Shown: one piece after another, positions 54,461 to 63,745 of the stretch
Layout of the letters: each line of letters begins with the position of its first letter
Numbering within the stretch: the stretch's first letter is position 1
Origin: Pseudoduganella ginsengisoli
GTDB taxonomy: Bacteria; Pseudomonadota; Gammaproteobacteria; Burkholderiales; Burkholderiaceae_D
Direction of reading: 5' to 3'
DNA: 64,000 nucleotides
NCBI RefSeq assembly: GCF_009720865.1
Contig: NZ_WNLA01000007.1
Span: 124,001 to 188,000, forward strand
The notes under the pieces: generated by a model
Database searches by the model: none
What the model saw: only the letters and a program-made list of their open reading frames with translations
Told to the model about the DNA's origin: nothing
Program-made: the position numbers and the translations under genes

Positions 54461-55429
54461 ATGAGCTTTCTGACGCTGGACTTGAACTTGCTGCGTGTAT
54501 TCGACGCAGTCATGACTGAACAAAACCTGACCCGCGCGGCCGGCCACCTGGCCATGACGCAGCCCGCCGTCTCCAACGCCATCAAGCGCCTGCGCGAAAG
54601 CCTCGGCGATGAATTGCTGATCCGCACCGCGTATGGCGTCAAGCCGACGCCCCGCGCCGAAGCGTTATGGCCTTCCGTGCGCAGCGCACTGGCCAGCTTG
54701 GAAGCGGCCGTCACGCCGGAAACCTTCGACGTGTCCAAAGCGCACGCCACTTTCCGCCTGGCGATGGCCGACGCGACCGCCGCCTTCTGGCTGCCGTCGC
54801 TGATGCGGTCGATCGAACGCGAAGCGCCCGGCGTCAATGTACGCATGGTGCCGCTGACCACGCGTGAGCCGCGCCCGATGCTGTTGCGCGGCGACGTCGA
54901 CCTGGCGGTCGGCTTCTTCCCCGGCGTGGCGGCCCAGCTGTCGTCCGACACCAGTTCCCCGATCCGCCACGAACGCCTGTATTCCGGCCATTACGTGTGC
55001 GTGATGCGGCGCGACCACCCGCTGGCTAAAGTGGAACTGACTTTGGATAACTATTGCGCCGCCAACCATTTATTGGTGAGCTTTTCCGGCCGCGCGCACG
55101 GCCTGGTCGATGAAGCGCTGGCGCAAATGCAGCGCGAACGCCGCATCCTGCTGACCGTGAACCAGTTCTTCACAGCCGGCCGCGTGGTGGCCAACTCGGA
55201 TTTGATTACCGTGCTGCCGAAGCACCTGATTGCATCGACCGGCATGACGGACGCGCTGGTGCACAAGGAATTGCCATTCCAGCTGCCAGCCGTGCACCTC
55301 GATATGCTGTGGCACGAACGCGATGCCCGCAGCCCGGCCCACAAATGGCTGCGCGCCAACCTGGAAGCCATGAATACCGTGGTGCAGAAAACGGCGCCGG
55401 GAACGGCGCCGCGCAGCGATATCGACTAA
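54461..55429 (+). CDS. LysR-family transcriptional regulator (NodD/LeuO-like branch)
   Basis: A 322-residue protein with HTH at about residues 5-65 (LDLNLLRVFDAVMTEQNLTR, AAGHLAMTQPAVSNAIKRLR) and an effector domain of the type seen in NodD/LeuO/PcpR-like regulators (LLRGDVDLAVGFFPG). It has no obvious enzyme target beside it; the divergent neighbour is a small membrane protein. Confidence 0.9.
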   Translation: MSFLTLDLNLLRVFDAVMTEQNLTRAAGHLAMTQPAVSNAIKRLRESLGDELLIRTAYGVKPTPRAEALWPSVRSALASLEAAVTPETFDVSKAHATFRLAMADATAAFWLPSLMRSIEREAPGVNVRMVPLTTREPRPMLLRGDVDLAVGFFPGVAAQLSSDTSSPIRHERLYSGHYVCVMRRDHPLAKVELTLDNYCAANHLLVSFSGRAHGLVDEALAQMQRERRILLTVNQFFTAGRVVANSDLITVLPKHLIASTGMTDALVHKELPFQLPAVHLDMLWHERDARSPAHKWLRANLEAMNTVVQKTAPGTAPRSDID

Positions 55430-55437
55430 GCAGCAAT

Positions 55438-55527
55438 GCCGGATTACGGCGGTTCCCGCCTAATCCGGCCTACAGCTACAGCCGCAGTAAGAGGTAGGCT
55501 GGATTAGCGCAGCGCGCGTAATCCGGC
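55438..55527. repeat. Pair of GGATTA/TAATCC hairpins
   Basis: First hairpin: GCCGGATTA (55438-55446) with TAATCCGGC (55461-55469), extended inside by GGCGG/CCGCC. Second: GCTGGATTA (55498-55506) with TAATCCGGC (55519-55527). Both share the arm sequence and are 60 bp apart, like a REP/BIME unit, and separate the convergent LysR and chemoreceptor genes. They may also act as bidirectional transcript ends. Confidence 0.65.
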
Positions 55528-55545
55528 AAGCAGGCCCCGGACAGC

Positions 55546-57102
55546 TCAATGTCCCGCTGACTTGTACCCGATCCGGAACCCGCCCCAGTGCCGCCCATTG
55601 ACGTAAATGGGCGCCGACAAGTCGTGCATGACTTCCCCCGTATCCCGCTTGTACGTCTGCAGCAGGAACGGCGCCGTATTCGAGCCGCACCGTTTCCCCG
55701 TGCGGTCGCTGAAGATCCGCTTGGTGCGGTTGTTGACGATGTCGATGTCGTAATTGCCCGTCAGCGGCTGGGAAAACTTCTTGTTATGTGTAGGGAAGTA
55801 GCCATTGTTGTCCACCGCGCCCGCATAGGCCAGCTGCGGCATGGCCGTCAGCAAGCCTTCCTGCAAATCCGGCAACACCTTGTCCGTGAAGCGGTCAAAT
55901 TGCGTCGTATACTTGGGCGGGTCGGTATTCGGGATCGGCTTGTATTGGCGGTCGAACAGCGCCGCTTCACTGATCACGCCGCGCCTGATCGCATCTTCAA
56001 ACAGCAAACCGACAGTGCGCGCGGCCTGCTGCGCCGCCTGCTTGATGTCGTCGTGCGCAGTCGGCACCTGGGCGCTGCCCAGCGCTGCCGTAATGACTTC
56101 GGCCCGTTCCGCCACCGCCATCGCGGAACCGGCCGCGCGGGGCAGTTCACTTTCCGTGGTCAACATGCTGTCGCGGATCTGTGCAATGGCTTCCGCAATC
56201 ACGTGGGTGGTATCGACGTGCTTGCGCGACGCGCGCGCAATCTCGCCGATTTCCGTTTCCGACGCGGCCGATGATTGCTCGATCGATGACAGCAGGCCGT
56301 GGACGGTTTCCACATTCTGCGCCGCCTCGCTGACGCTGGACGCCAGCGACGTCATGCCGCGGCTGGCGGTTTCCGCCTGCTCGTTGATGGCCCGCACCAT
56401 CAGCGAGATTTCATCGGTGGCTTCCTTGGTGCGCTGCGCCAGTTGCCGCACTTCGCCCGCCACCACGGCAAAGCCGCGTCCCTGTTCCCCGGCGCGCGCC
56501 GCTTCAATGGCGGCATTGAGCGCCAGCAGATTGGTGCGGGCCGAGATTTCTGTAATGGCGGTGGTAAAACCGTAGATGCGCCTGGCCTTGTCTTGCAATT
56601 CCGCCATCACGCCCGATGCCTGCTGCGCATCGGCGCGGGCGCGGCGGATGCGTTCCAGGCCCTGGTCTGCTTCGCTGCGCCCGGTTTCCGTTTCAGCGCG
56701 TACGCGGGCGGCCACTTGCGCAGCCCGTTCCGCGTTGGCGGCGATTTTTTCCGTGGTGCGCGCATTCTGGCCCGAGCCGGTGACGATTTCGCCGGCCGTG
56801 CGCACGTCGGATTCGATTTTCTTTTTGACGGAATCGACAAAATACGACGTTTCCGCCGCGCCGATCATGATGGCGTCAATTTCCTCGCCCACCGTGCGCG
56901 CAAAGCGCTGCGGGCCGTCGTCAGGGCGGCGCGCGCCTTTGATGTGCAGCGCCAGCACGCCTGTCAGCGCCGCCAGCGCGGATGGCCAGATCGATGCGGT
57001 GCTCCCCGCCATCTGTTGCGCCGTCCATGACACCAGGGACCCGGCTGTCACAGCCCCCACTACCCAACCAACGTGATGCACCTGCTTGCGCTGCAACTTC
57101 AT
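55546..57102 (-). CDS. Methyl-accepting chemotaxis protein with C-terminal sensor-like domain
   Basis: A 518-residue chemoreceptor. Two closely spaced membrane segments at about 12-55 leave almost no periplasmic loop. A cytoplasmic helical region follows with the signalling hairpin ([20 protein letters not shown], then [17 protein letters not shown]) around 200-240. After residue about 370 comes an extra domain ([40 protein letters not shown]), so sensing is probably intracellular and C-terminal. Start 57102 follows GGAGGAGAG. No other chemotaxis genes are near. Confidence 0.88.
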   Translation of the reverse strand: MKLQRKQVHHVGWVVGAVTAGSLVSWTAQQMAGSTASIWPSALAALTGVLALHIKGARRPDDGPQRFARTVGEEIDAIMIGAAETSYFVDSVKKKIESDVRTAGEIVTGSGQNARTTEKIAANAERAAQVAARVRAETETGRSEADQGLERIRRARADAQQASGVMAELQDKARRIYGFTTAITEISARTNLLALNAAIEAARAGEQGRGFAVVAGEVRQLAQRTKEATDEISLMVRAINEQAETASRGMTSLASSVSEAAQNVETVHGLLSSIEQSSAASETEIGEIARASRKHVDTTHVIAEAIAQIRDSMLTTESELPRAAGSAMAVAERAEVITAALGSAQVPTAHDDIKQAAQQAARTVGLLFEDAIRRGVISEAALFDRQYKPIPNTDPPKYTTQFDRFTDKVLPDLQEGLLTAMPQLAYAGAVDNNGYFPTHNKKFSQPLTGNYDIDIVNNRTKRIFSDRTGKRCGSNTAPFLLQTYKRDTGEVMHDLSAPIYVNGRHWGGFRIGYKSAGH

Positions 57103-57231
57103 TCTCTCCTCCAAGTCGCGCAAGCTTGCCTTGCATCCGCAAGTACGGGCCTGGATGGGTCAGGACAGGCGCGAAGGGGCGCCTGCCTGCCGGTCCTTGT
57201 TATGGCTGCGCCCGTGCAGCGGTTACTGCTG

Positions 57232-57687
57232 TTACTTGATAGGCAGCTTGCTTGTATTTTTCACTTCTTCCATCACCGCATAGGTATGGGTTTCCCGCAC
57301 ACCCTTCTGTAACAGCGTCTTGCCCAGGAATTCCCGGTAAGCCGCCATATCCTTGACACGCGCCTTGACCAGGTAGTCGAAGCCGCCGGCCACCATGTGG
57401 CACTCCAGCACTTCGGGGATCAATTGCACGCTTTGTTTAAATGCATCAAATACTTCCGGCGTGGTACGATCTAGCACGACTTCGATAAACACCAGCAACG
57501 ACACATCCAGCAATTGCGGATTGAGTTGGGCGGTGTAGCCCATGATGTAACCGGACTCGTGCAGCTTGCGCACGCGCTCCAGGCAGGCGGCCGGCGACAG
57601 GTTCACGCGCGCAGCCAGTTCGACGTTACTGATGCGTCCGTCGCTCTGCAGTTCCATCAGGATCTTTTTGCTAATCTTGTCCAGCAT
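57232..57687 (-). CDS. Lrp/AsnC-family regulator, probable proline regulator of putA
   Basis: A 151-residue Lrp-like protein. HTH at about 2-55 (ISNVELAARVNLSPAACLER) and ligand domain at about 65-145 (VLECHMVAGGFDYLVKARV). It is divergent from putA, and this PutA lacks its own DNA-binding domain. That is the arrangement of PutR/BkdR-like Lrp activators that switch on putA with proline. The start ATG has a weak ribosome-binding site. Confidence 0.92.
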   Translation of the reverse strand: MLDKISKKILMELQSDGRISNVELAARVNLSPAACLERVRKLHESGYIMGYTAQLNPQLLDVSLLVFIEVVLDRTTPEVFDAFKQSVQLIPEVLECHMVAGGFDYLVKARVKDMAAYREFLGKTLLQKGVRETHTYAVMEEVKNTSKLPIK

Positions 57688-57711
57688 GGATAAATTCCCC
57701 TTCTAATTTTA

Positions 57712-57734
57712 TTTGGTGAAATTCTCTCACCAAA
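57712..57734. promoter_or_regulatory. Candidate Lrp/PutR operator
   Basis: TTTGGTGA (57712-57719) and TCACCAAA (57727-57734), a perfect 8-bp inverted repeat with a 7-base spacer, 25 bp upstream of the regulator start in the divergent regulator-putA space. Confidence 0.65.
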
Positions 57735-57826
57735 AACAATGTATGGCTAGTCCTAAGTAATACCAGAATTAATCCAGAAGAAATCCCTCTACAATCGAAT
57801 CATCAGCAGTTGCACGGAAATACGCT

Positions 57827-57858
57827 CGCCCAGCCACAAGCCGGACGGGCGTTTTTTT
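57827..57858 (+). terminator. Terminator-like hairpin in the putA leader
   Basis: CGCCC (57827-57831) pairs with GGGCG (57847-57851), followed by seven T (57852-57858), about 50 bp before the putA ATG and pointing toward it. It could be a leader attenuator, or end a short upstream transcript. The stem is only five perfect pairs, with possible weak pairing inside. Confidence 0.5.
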
Positions 57859-57911
57859 AACAGGTTCCGTGCAGCGCGCTCCAACAATGACAACCTTTGT
57901 AGAGAGTTCAC

Positions 57912-60900
57912 ATGCAAGCAGCAGCAAGCACCACCACTCCGTTTTCCGCCCTGTCGGCGGAAATCCTGCGCGATCCTACCCCTCTGCGCGCAGCCATCAC
58001 CGCGGCTTACCGCCGCGACGAAACTGACGCCGTGCAATGGCTGCTTAGCCAGGTACGGGATGACGGCAGTACGATGGAAGCCCAGGCGCTGGCACATAAG
58101 CTCGTGTCGTCCGTACGCAAGGAGCGCACCCGCGCGTCCGGCGTGGATGCGCTGATGCATGAATTCTCTCTGTCGTCGGAAGAAGGCGTGGCGCTGATGT
58201 GCCTGGCCGAAGCACTGTTGCGTATTCCCGACGCCGCCACCGCCGACCGCCTGATCGCCGACAAGATCAGCAAGGGCGACTGGCGCAAACACCTGGGCGA
58301 ATCGCCGTCGATGTTCGTCAACGCGGCCACGTGGGGCTTGCTGGTGACGGGTAAATTAGTGTCTTCGTCGAGCGAAGAAGGCTTGGGTTCGGCCATCACG
58401 CGTTTGATTGCCAAGGGCGGCGAGCCGCTGATCCGCAAGGGCGTTGATTTGGCCATGCGCATGCTGGGCAACCAGTTCGTCACGGGCCAGACCATCGATG
58501 AAGCCATCAAGAATGGCAAACCGAATGAAGCGCGCGGCTACCGTTATTCGTTCGACATGCTGGGTGAAGCGGCGCTGACCGCTGCCGATGCAGACAACTA
58601 CTATGCCGCGTATGAAAAAGCGATCCACGCGATTGGCCGCGCGTCAAATGGCCGCGGCATCAAGGATGGTCCCGGCATTTCCGTGAAATTGTCGGCGCTG
58701 CACCCGCGCTATTCGCGCGCCCAGCGCGCCCGCGTGATGTCTGAACTGTTGCCGCGCCTGACCGCGCTGGTGAAACTGGCCAAGCAATACAACATCGGCC
58801 TGAACATCGATGCGGAAGAAGCGGACCGCCTGGAACTGTCGCTGGACTTGATGGAAGCCATGGCGTTCGACCCGGAACTGGCCGGCTTTGACGGCATCGG
58901 CTTCGTCGTGCAGGCGTACCAGAAGCGCTGCCCGTATGTGCTGGATTACCTGATCGACCTGTGCAAGCGCAGCGGCCGCAAGTTTATGGTGCGCCTGGTG
59001 AAGGGCGCTTACTGGGACGCGGAAATCAAGCGCGCGCAAGTCGATGGCATGTCCGGCTACCCGGTGTATTCGCGCAAGGTGTACACGGACTTGTCGTACC
59101 TGGTGTGCGCGCAAAAGCTGCTGGCCAATACCGACGTGATTTACGCGCAATTTGCCACGCATAATGCACAAACCCTGTCGACGATTTACACGTGGGCCAA
59201 GCGCGACAACGTCACCAACTATGAATTCCAGTGCCTGCACGGCATGGGTGAATCGCTGTACGACCAGGTGGTGGGCAAGGACAACCTGGACAAGGCGTGC
59301 CGCATCTACGCGCCGGTCGGTTCCCATGAAACGCTGCTGGCGTACCTGGTGCGCCGCCTGCTGGAAAACGGCGCCAACTCGTCGTTCGTCAACCAGATCG
59401 TCGATGAAGCGATTCCGATTGAATCGCTGATCAAGAACCCGGTGGAAGTGGCGCGTTCGCACGGCGGCCAGCCGCATCCTGCGATTCCGCTGCCAGTGAA
59501 CATGTTTGGCGCCGAGCGCCGCAATTCCGCCGGTATTGACCTGTCGAATGAAAATACGCTGCGCGAAGTGGCGGACGTGCTGGCGCAGCCGCGCACGTGG
59601 ACGGCCGGTCCCTTGCTGGCGGGCGCGCTGACCATCGGCCAGCCTTCGCAGCCGGTGATCAACCCGGCACAGCGCACGGATATCGTGGGCCAGGTGACGG
59701 AAGCGGCTGCCGCCGATGTGAATACCGCATTAACGGCCGCATCGGCCTTTGCGCTGGAATGGCAGACGACGGAACCGTCCGTGCGCGCCGCGGCACTGAA
59801 CCGCGCTGCGGACTTGTTTGAACAGCACCAGCTGGAACTGATGGCGCTGGCCATCCGCGAAGCGGGCAAATCGCTGCCGAACGCGATTGCGGAAATCCGC
59901 GAAGCGGTGGACTTCCTGCGCTACTACGCAGCAGAAATCTCGGGCAAGCCGAACACGCTGGCGCTGGGTCCTGTCACCTGCATCAGCCCATGGAACTTCC
60001 CGCTGGCGATCTTCACGGGCCAGGCCGCCGCCGCGCTGGCTGCCGGTAACGTGGTGCTGGCCAAACCGGCGGAACAAACGCCGCTGATCGCCTACCGCGC
60101 CGTGGAATTGCTGCACGAAGCGGGCGTACCGCGCGCGGCGCTGCAATTCCTGCCGGGCCGTGGCGAAGTGGTGGGTGCGGGCCTGTGCAACGACGCCCGC
60201 GTGCGCGGTGTGATCTTCACGGGTTCGACCGAAGTGGCGCAGCTGATCAACCGTACGCTGGCCAAGCGCGCCGTGATTGAAGGCGCGGACATTCCACTGG
60301 TGGCGGAAACCGGCGGCCAGAATGCCATGATAGTCGATTCGTCGGCGCTGCCGGAGCAGGTGGTGCAGGATGCCGTGTCGTCCGCGTTTGACAGCGCGGG
60401 GCAGCGCTGCTCGGCGCTGCGCGTACTGTTCCTGCAGGCAGATATCGCCGATAAGACCATCAAGATGCTGAAGGGCGCGATGGGTGAACTGAACCTGGGT
60501 TCGCCGGACCGCCTGGTGACGGACATCGGTCCCGTCATCGACAGCGAAGCGCAGCAAAACCTGCTGGCGCACATTGAAAAAATGCGCAAATCCGCCCTGG
60601 CATGCCATGCGCTGAACGTGCCGGCGGGCGCCAATGGCACCTTCGTGCCGCCGACCGTGCTGGAAATCCGTTCGCTGGAAGAATTGACGAAGGAAGTGTT
60701 TGGCCCGGTGATGCACGTGATCCGCTATCAGCGCGCGGACTTGGGCAAGATCGTCGACCAGATCAATGCCAGCGGCTATGGCCTGACCTTGGGTGTGCAT
60801 TCGCGTATCGATGAAACCATTGATTTCATCACGTCGCGTGCGCACGTGGGCAATATCTACGTGAACCGCAATATCGTGGGCGCGGTGGTGGGCGTGCAGC

Positions 60901-61553
60901 CATTTGGCGGCGAAGGCAAGTCCGGCACGGGCCCGAAGGCGGGCGGTCCGCTGTACCTGAAGCGTTTGCAGCGTGGCGCCGTCGTGGCGGGTGCGCCGCA
61001 GCGTGCTGCGAATCCGGCACTGGATACGCTGGCGGCGTGGGCGAAAACCTCGGGCCGCGAAAAAGTCGCGGCGCTGGCGGAACAATATGGCCTGCAATCG
61101 ATGCTGGGGGTGACGCTGGCGCTGCCTGGTCCGACCGGCGAGCGCAATACGCTGAGCTTTGCCCCTCGTGGCGCCATCGTGTGCCATGCGGCGACCCAGG
61201 CTGGCTTGCTGAACCAGCTGGCCGCCGTACTGGCGACGGGCAACCAGGCCGTCATCGTGCCGAAATCGGGCGATATCGTGCCAGTAGACCTGCCGGCAGC
61301 CGTAAAAGGCCGTATCGCGGCCGTAGGGGCCCTGGAAGCCTTCCGTGGGGACTTCCAGCTGGCCTTGGTGGAATCGCCGCTTGTAGCGGCTGTACGCGAG
61401 CCTATGGCGGCCCGCGACGGCGCGCTGGTCGGCATTATTGAAACTGACGACAGCGGCGCCATCCCGGTATGGCGTCTGCTGGCGGAACGTGCGCTGTGCG
61501 TGAACACCACCGCAGCGGGCGGCAATGCGAGCCTGATGACCTTGGGCGCGTAA
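57912..61553 (+). CDS. putA: Bifunctional proline dehydrogenase / L-glutamate gamma-semialdehyde dehydrogenase
   Basis: A 1213-residue membrane-associated flavoenzyme oxidising proline to glutamate. The helical arm (about 1-200) is followed by the FAD barrel at about 225-530 (GPGISVKLSALHPRYSRAQ, RLVKGAYWDAEIKRAQ). The aldehyde dehydrogenase domain at about 620-1070 has SPWNFPLAIFTG, FTGSTEVAQ, catalytic Cys in FDSAGQRCSALR, and EVFGPVMHV. A C-terminal domain completes it. There is no N-terminal ribbon-helix-helix, so it cannot repress itself, which fits the divergent Lrp regulator. The ATG follows GTAGAGAG. Confidence 0.97.
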   Translation: MQAAASTTTPFSALSAEILRDPTPLRAAITAAYRRDETDAVQWLLSQVRDDGSTMEAQALAHKLVSSVRKERTRASGVDALMHEFSLSSEEGVALMCLAEALLRIPDAATADRLIADKISKGDWRKHLGESPSMFVNAATWGLLVTGKLVSSSSEEGLGSAITRLIAKGGEPLIRKGVDLAMRMLGNQFVTGQTIDEAIKNGKPNEARGYRYSFDMLGEAALTAADADNYYAAYEKAIHAIGRASNGRGIKDGPGISVKLSALHPRYSRAQRARVMSELLPRLTALVKLAKQYNIGLNIDAEEADRLELSLDLMEAMAFDPELAGFDGIGFVVQAYQKRCPYVLDYLIDLCKRSGRKFMVRLVKGAYWDAEIKRAQVDGMSGYPVYSRKVYTDLSYLVCAQKLLANTDVIYAQFATHNAQTLSTIYTWAKRDNVTNYEFQCLHGMGESLYDQVVGKDNLDKACRIYAPVGSHETLLAYLVRRLLENGANSSFVNQIVDEAIPIESLIKNPVEVARSHGGQPHPAIPLPVNMFGAERRNSAGIDLSNENTLREVADVLAQPRTWTAGPLLAGALTIGQPSQPVINPAQRTDIVGQVTEAAAADVNTALTAASAFALEWQTTEPSVRAAALNRAADLFEQHQLELMALAIREAGKSLPNAIAEIREAVDFLRYYAAEISGKPNTLALGPVTCISPWNFPLAIFTGQAAAALAAGNVVLAKPAEQTPLIAYRAVELLHEAGVPRAALQFLPGRGEVVGAGLCNDARVRGVIFTGSTEVAQLINRTLAKRAVIEGADIPLVAETGGQNAMIVDSSALPEQVVQDAVSSAFDSAGQRCSALRVLFLQADIADKTIKMLKGAMGELNLGSPDRLVTDIGPVIDSEAQQNLLAHIEKMRKSALACHALNVPAGANGTFVPPTVLEIRSLEELTKEVFGPVMHVIRYQRADLGKIVDQINASGYGLTLGVHSRIDETIDFITSRAHVGNIYVNRNIVGAVVGVQPFGGEGKSGTGPKAGGPLYLKRLQRGAVVAGAPQRAANPALDTLAAWAKTSGREKVAALAEQYGLQSMLGVTLALPGPTGERNTLSFAPRGAIVCHAATQAGLLNQLAAVLATGNQAVIVPKSGDIVPVDLPAAVKGRIAAVGALEAFRGDFQLALVESPLVAAVREPMAARDGALVGIIETDDSGAIPVWRLLAERALCVNTTAAGGNASLMTLGA

Positions 61554-61563
61554 ATAGGTTGGT

Positions 61564-61599
61564 TGTGGAAAAGGGCTGAGTTATCCACGCAGCCTTTTT
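61564..61599 (+). terminator. putA terminator containing a TTATCCAC word
   Basis: TGTGGAAAAG (from 61565) is followed by GGCTG (61574-61578) pairing with CAGCC (61590-61594) and five T (61595-61599), ten bases after the putA stop. The loop contains TTATCCACG. A very similar unit follows 100 bp later. Confidence 0.75.
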
Positions 61600-61673
61600 C
61601 ATCCATACGCGTTCAGGCTGCCACACGCCGGTTCGAGCAGGGAACAACTGATTCTTTACATGCTGTGGAAAAG

Positions 61674-61700
61674 CGCCGGGTTATCCACCCGGCGTTTTTT
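61674..61700 (+). terminator. Second terminator of the same design
   Basis: CGCCGGGT (61674-61681) pairs perfectly with ACCCGGCG (61687-61694), loop TATCC, then six T. As in the previous unit it is preceded by TGTGGAAAAG (61664-61673) and contains TTATCCAC. The rest of the gap 61554-61873 holds no gene; it also contains the palindrome at 61702-61718. Confidence 0.85.
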
Positions 61701-61701
61701 A

Positions 61702-61718
61702 TTGGGGCCTGGCCCCAA
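61702..61718 (+). repeat. REP-like palindrome, GGGGCC type, left of the transposase
   Basis: TTGGGGCC-T-GGCCCCAA, a perfect 8-1-8 palindrome 156 bp upstream of the REP-associated transposase gene. It has the same T-centred GCCTGGC core as the GGTGCC-type copies at 14475 and 53994. Confidence 0.75.
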
Positions 61719-61873
61719 AAGCACTATCGTTCGCCCCATTTCTGCCATTTGAAAGCTATGACAGGGGCCTTGGCGCGCGTTCCATGATTTTTTGATGTAT
61801 ACCTCGCCAAACAGCGCCGGCATGCTTAATTCCCCGCAAAAGCTCTTGAATGCGCAAATGGCATGCTGATGGG

Positions 61874-62479
61874 ATGCCTAGACTTCTTCGAATTCCATCT
61901 ACATGTGCACCGCTGCACGTCGTGCAACGCGGTCACAATCGCTGCGAAGTATTCCGCCGCGAATACGACTACCTGATGTACTTAGCCGCACTGCAGTGGG
62001 CATTGGAACATTACCGATGCGATTTGCATGCTTACACGCTGATGACAAATCACGTACATATGCTCATCTCTCCCAGAGATTTGGATAGTTTGCCGCGCTT
62101 ATTTATGTCGCTGGGCAGCCGCTACGGCGGATATTTCAACCAGAAATACCAGCGTTCCGGCTCGCTGTGGAGTGGCCGTTACTATGCATCCTTGATATTG
62201 AGCGACGAACACCTGATGCGTTGCTACCGTTACATCGAACTCAATCCCATTCGGGCTGGCATGACCGATGCGCCAGGAGAGTACCGATGGACCAGTTACC
62301 GTTGCAACGGGGAAGGACAGCTCGACGAATTAATCGTTCCCCACGAACTGTACCTGCGGTTAGGCCGGGACGACGCAACACGCCAGGCTAATTACCGGGA
62401 TTTATGCGCGCAAGCACTGCTTCCCCAAGAAATGACAGAAATACGCCGCGCATTAAAACGCGGCACTCCGCTCGAATAA
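61874..62479 (+). CDS. REP-associated tyrosine transposase (RAYT, Y1_Tnp)
   Basis: A 201-residue single-strand transposase-like nuclease of the IS200/IS605 superfamily. The HUH metal motif is in LMTNHVHMLISP (HVH), and the conserved YHVVQRG-like start appears as LHVVQRGHNRCEVF. Later GSLWSGRYYASLI and CYRYIELNPIRAGM contain the catalytic Tyr region. RAYTs are domesticated single-copy enzymes that process REP palindromes. T-centred palindromes of the GGCCTGGCC type lie on both sides. No terminal repeats or second IS gene are seen. Confidence 0.9.
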   Translation: MPRLLRIPSTCAPLHVVQRGHNRCEVFRREYDYLMYLAALQWALEHYRCDLHAYTLMTNHVHMLISPRDLDSLPRLFMSLGSRYGGYFNQKYQRSGSLWSGRYYASLILSDEHLMRCYRYIELNPIRAGMTDAPGEYRWTSYRCNGEGQLDELIVPHELYLRLGRDDATRQANYRDLCAQALLPQEMTEIRRALKRGTPLE

Positions 62480-62540
62480 CCATCAGCCCCTGTGGAAAAA
62501 GCCAAGGTTACCCACATGGAACGCTGTAGTCGATATTTCA

Positions 62541-62552
62541 GGGCCTGGCCCC
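62541..62552 (+). repeat. REP-like palindrome, GGGGCC type, right of the transposase
   Basis: GGGCC-T-GGCCC at 62541-62551, followed by CAAA as in the left copy; the only change in the shared 15 bases is A for the first G. Same orientation as the copy at 61702. It lies 62 bp after the transposase stop and just past the mtnN stop. A GTAG tetranucleotide is 12 bp upstream. Confidence 0.7.
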
Positions 62553-62556
62553 AAAT

Positions 62557-63264
62557 TTAAGTACGGCAAAAGTTTTGCAGCACGCCAAACGCATAGCGCG
62601 ACGCCACCTTGTGGACAAACTCCATGAAATCCACAGGCGCATCTTCGTTGGCGTTGTCGGAGATGGTGCGGATCACGCCAAATGGGATGCCCAGTTCAAA
62701 ACATACTTGCGCAACGGCCGCGCCTTCCATTTCCACTGCCAATAAATCCGGCAACGCATCTTTCAACGCGCCCAATTGCGCCCGGTGCTTGATGAATTGA
62801 TCGCCACTGGCAATCAAACCACGGTGCAATTGCGGGGTGTCTGGCTCTTCTTGCAAGAATTCACGGGCCGCCAGCGCCAGCCGGCGGGTCAAATCACGGT
62901 CGGAAGCGATGTGCGATTGCCCGGTTAACGGAATTTCAAAGCGGGGAAACAGGGGACTGGCATCCATATCGTGCTGAACCAGTGATTCCGCCACCACGAT
63001 ATCGCCGACACGCACGCCCACATCGCCACTCCCAGCGACACCGGTAAAGACAATGTGGGTAACTCTAAACTTTTCCACAAGAATGCTGGCAGTCATGGCG
63101 GCAGCGACTTTGCCAATACGGGACAGCACACAGACCGCATCGATGTCCCACAGCTTGCCAGCAGTGTATTCACGCATGCCGTGCACCTGTTTTTCCACGT
63201 GTTGCATCGCATCGATCAAGCCCATCTGTTCTTCAGCTAGCGCGCTGATGATTCCTAAACGCAT
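62557..63264 (-). CDS. mtnN: 5'-methylthioadenosine / S-adenosylhomocysteine nucleosidase
   Basis: A 235-residue nucleosidase that cleaves MTA and SAH, recycling methionine and making the AI-2 precursor S-ribosylhomocysteine. It starts MRLGIISALAEEQ (catalytic Glu near residue 12), with FTGVAGSGD, the ribose/adenine site LLAVEMEGAAVAQVC, and catalytic Asp in RTISDNANEDAP. Full length for the family. Not in an operon with neighbours. Confidence 0.96.
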   Translation of the reverse strand: MRLGIISALAEEQMGLIDAMQHVEKQVHGMREYTAGKLWDIDAVCVLSRIGKVAAAMTASILVEKFRVTHIVFTGVAGSGDVGVRVGDIVVAESLVQHDMDASPLFPRFEIPLTGQSHIASDRDLTRRLALAAREFLQEEPDTPQLHRGLIASGDQFIKHRAQLGALKDALPDLLAVEMEGAAVAQVCFELGIPFGVIRTISDNANEDAPVDFMEFVHKVASRYAFGVLQNFCRT

Positions 63265-63745
63265 TCTTCCCCCGAGTTTTTAGGCTTTTGGTTTACAAGA
63301 AAAATATATAAAAAACATAGTAGTAGATAGTAAACCACCAGTTTTTTGTGGATAAGCCTGTTAACAAGCGAAAAATCAGCGGTTTACGCGTTTCAAAACC
63401 TGCTGAACAAGCATTGTATCGATGCAGGACGACTTTTGGACAACAAAAACCATTCACGCCAACCCTGGTTTTTCCACTATTGATCCTGTGGATATCCAAC
63501 AGGTTGTTCACATTCGCTCTTTTTTGCGTTTTTCAGACCTGTCTACAGAACAACGCCAAACTACCTTAAACACTAAAGCTTTTTATTTAAAATGATAGTA
63601 GTAGTAAACGTGGCCTGAACTGTGGATAACCACGTTAACCATCAAAAAATCAGTTGTTTACGTTAACGATAAGGAGCTGGACAACCGCTGTACCAGCGTA
63701 GGGGTAAAAACTGGACAAAAAAATCCCGGTGCACAACCTGCAGGT
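63265..63745. repeat. Non-coding region with a diverged tandem duplication and DnaA-box-like motifs
   Basis: No gene. Two related copies of about 274 bp start near 63319 and 63593 (shared AGTA..GTAAAC, TGTGGATAA, GTTAAC, AAAAATCAG, GTTTACG, TGGACAA). TGTGGATAA at 63347 and 63621 are perfect DnaA-box complements; TGTGGATAT at 63487 and 63763 differ by one base. Spacing is 140, 134 and 142 bp. The second copy runs into the 3' end of the EAL gene. The region is AT-rich compared with its surroundings. Confidence 0.6.

Noticed and set aside
59730..61187. 485-codon minus-strand frame opposite putA
   Set aside because: Shadow of the aldehyde-dehydrogenase part of putA; Arg/His/Gln-rich without domains.
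61702..62552. Complete IS200/IS605 insertion sequence
   Set aside because: Only the small RAYT-type gene is present, without left/right end hairpins of an IS, target signature or TnpB; the flanking palindromes fit REP elements better.
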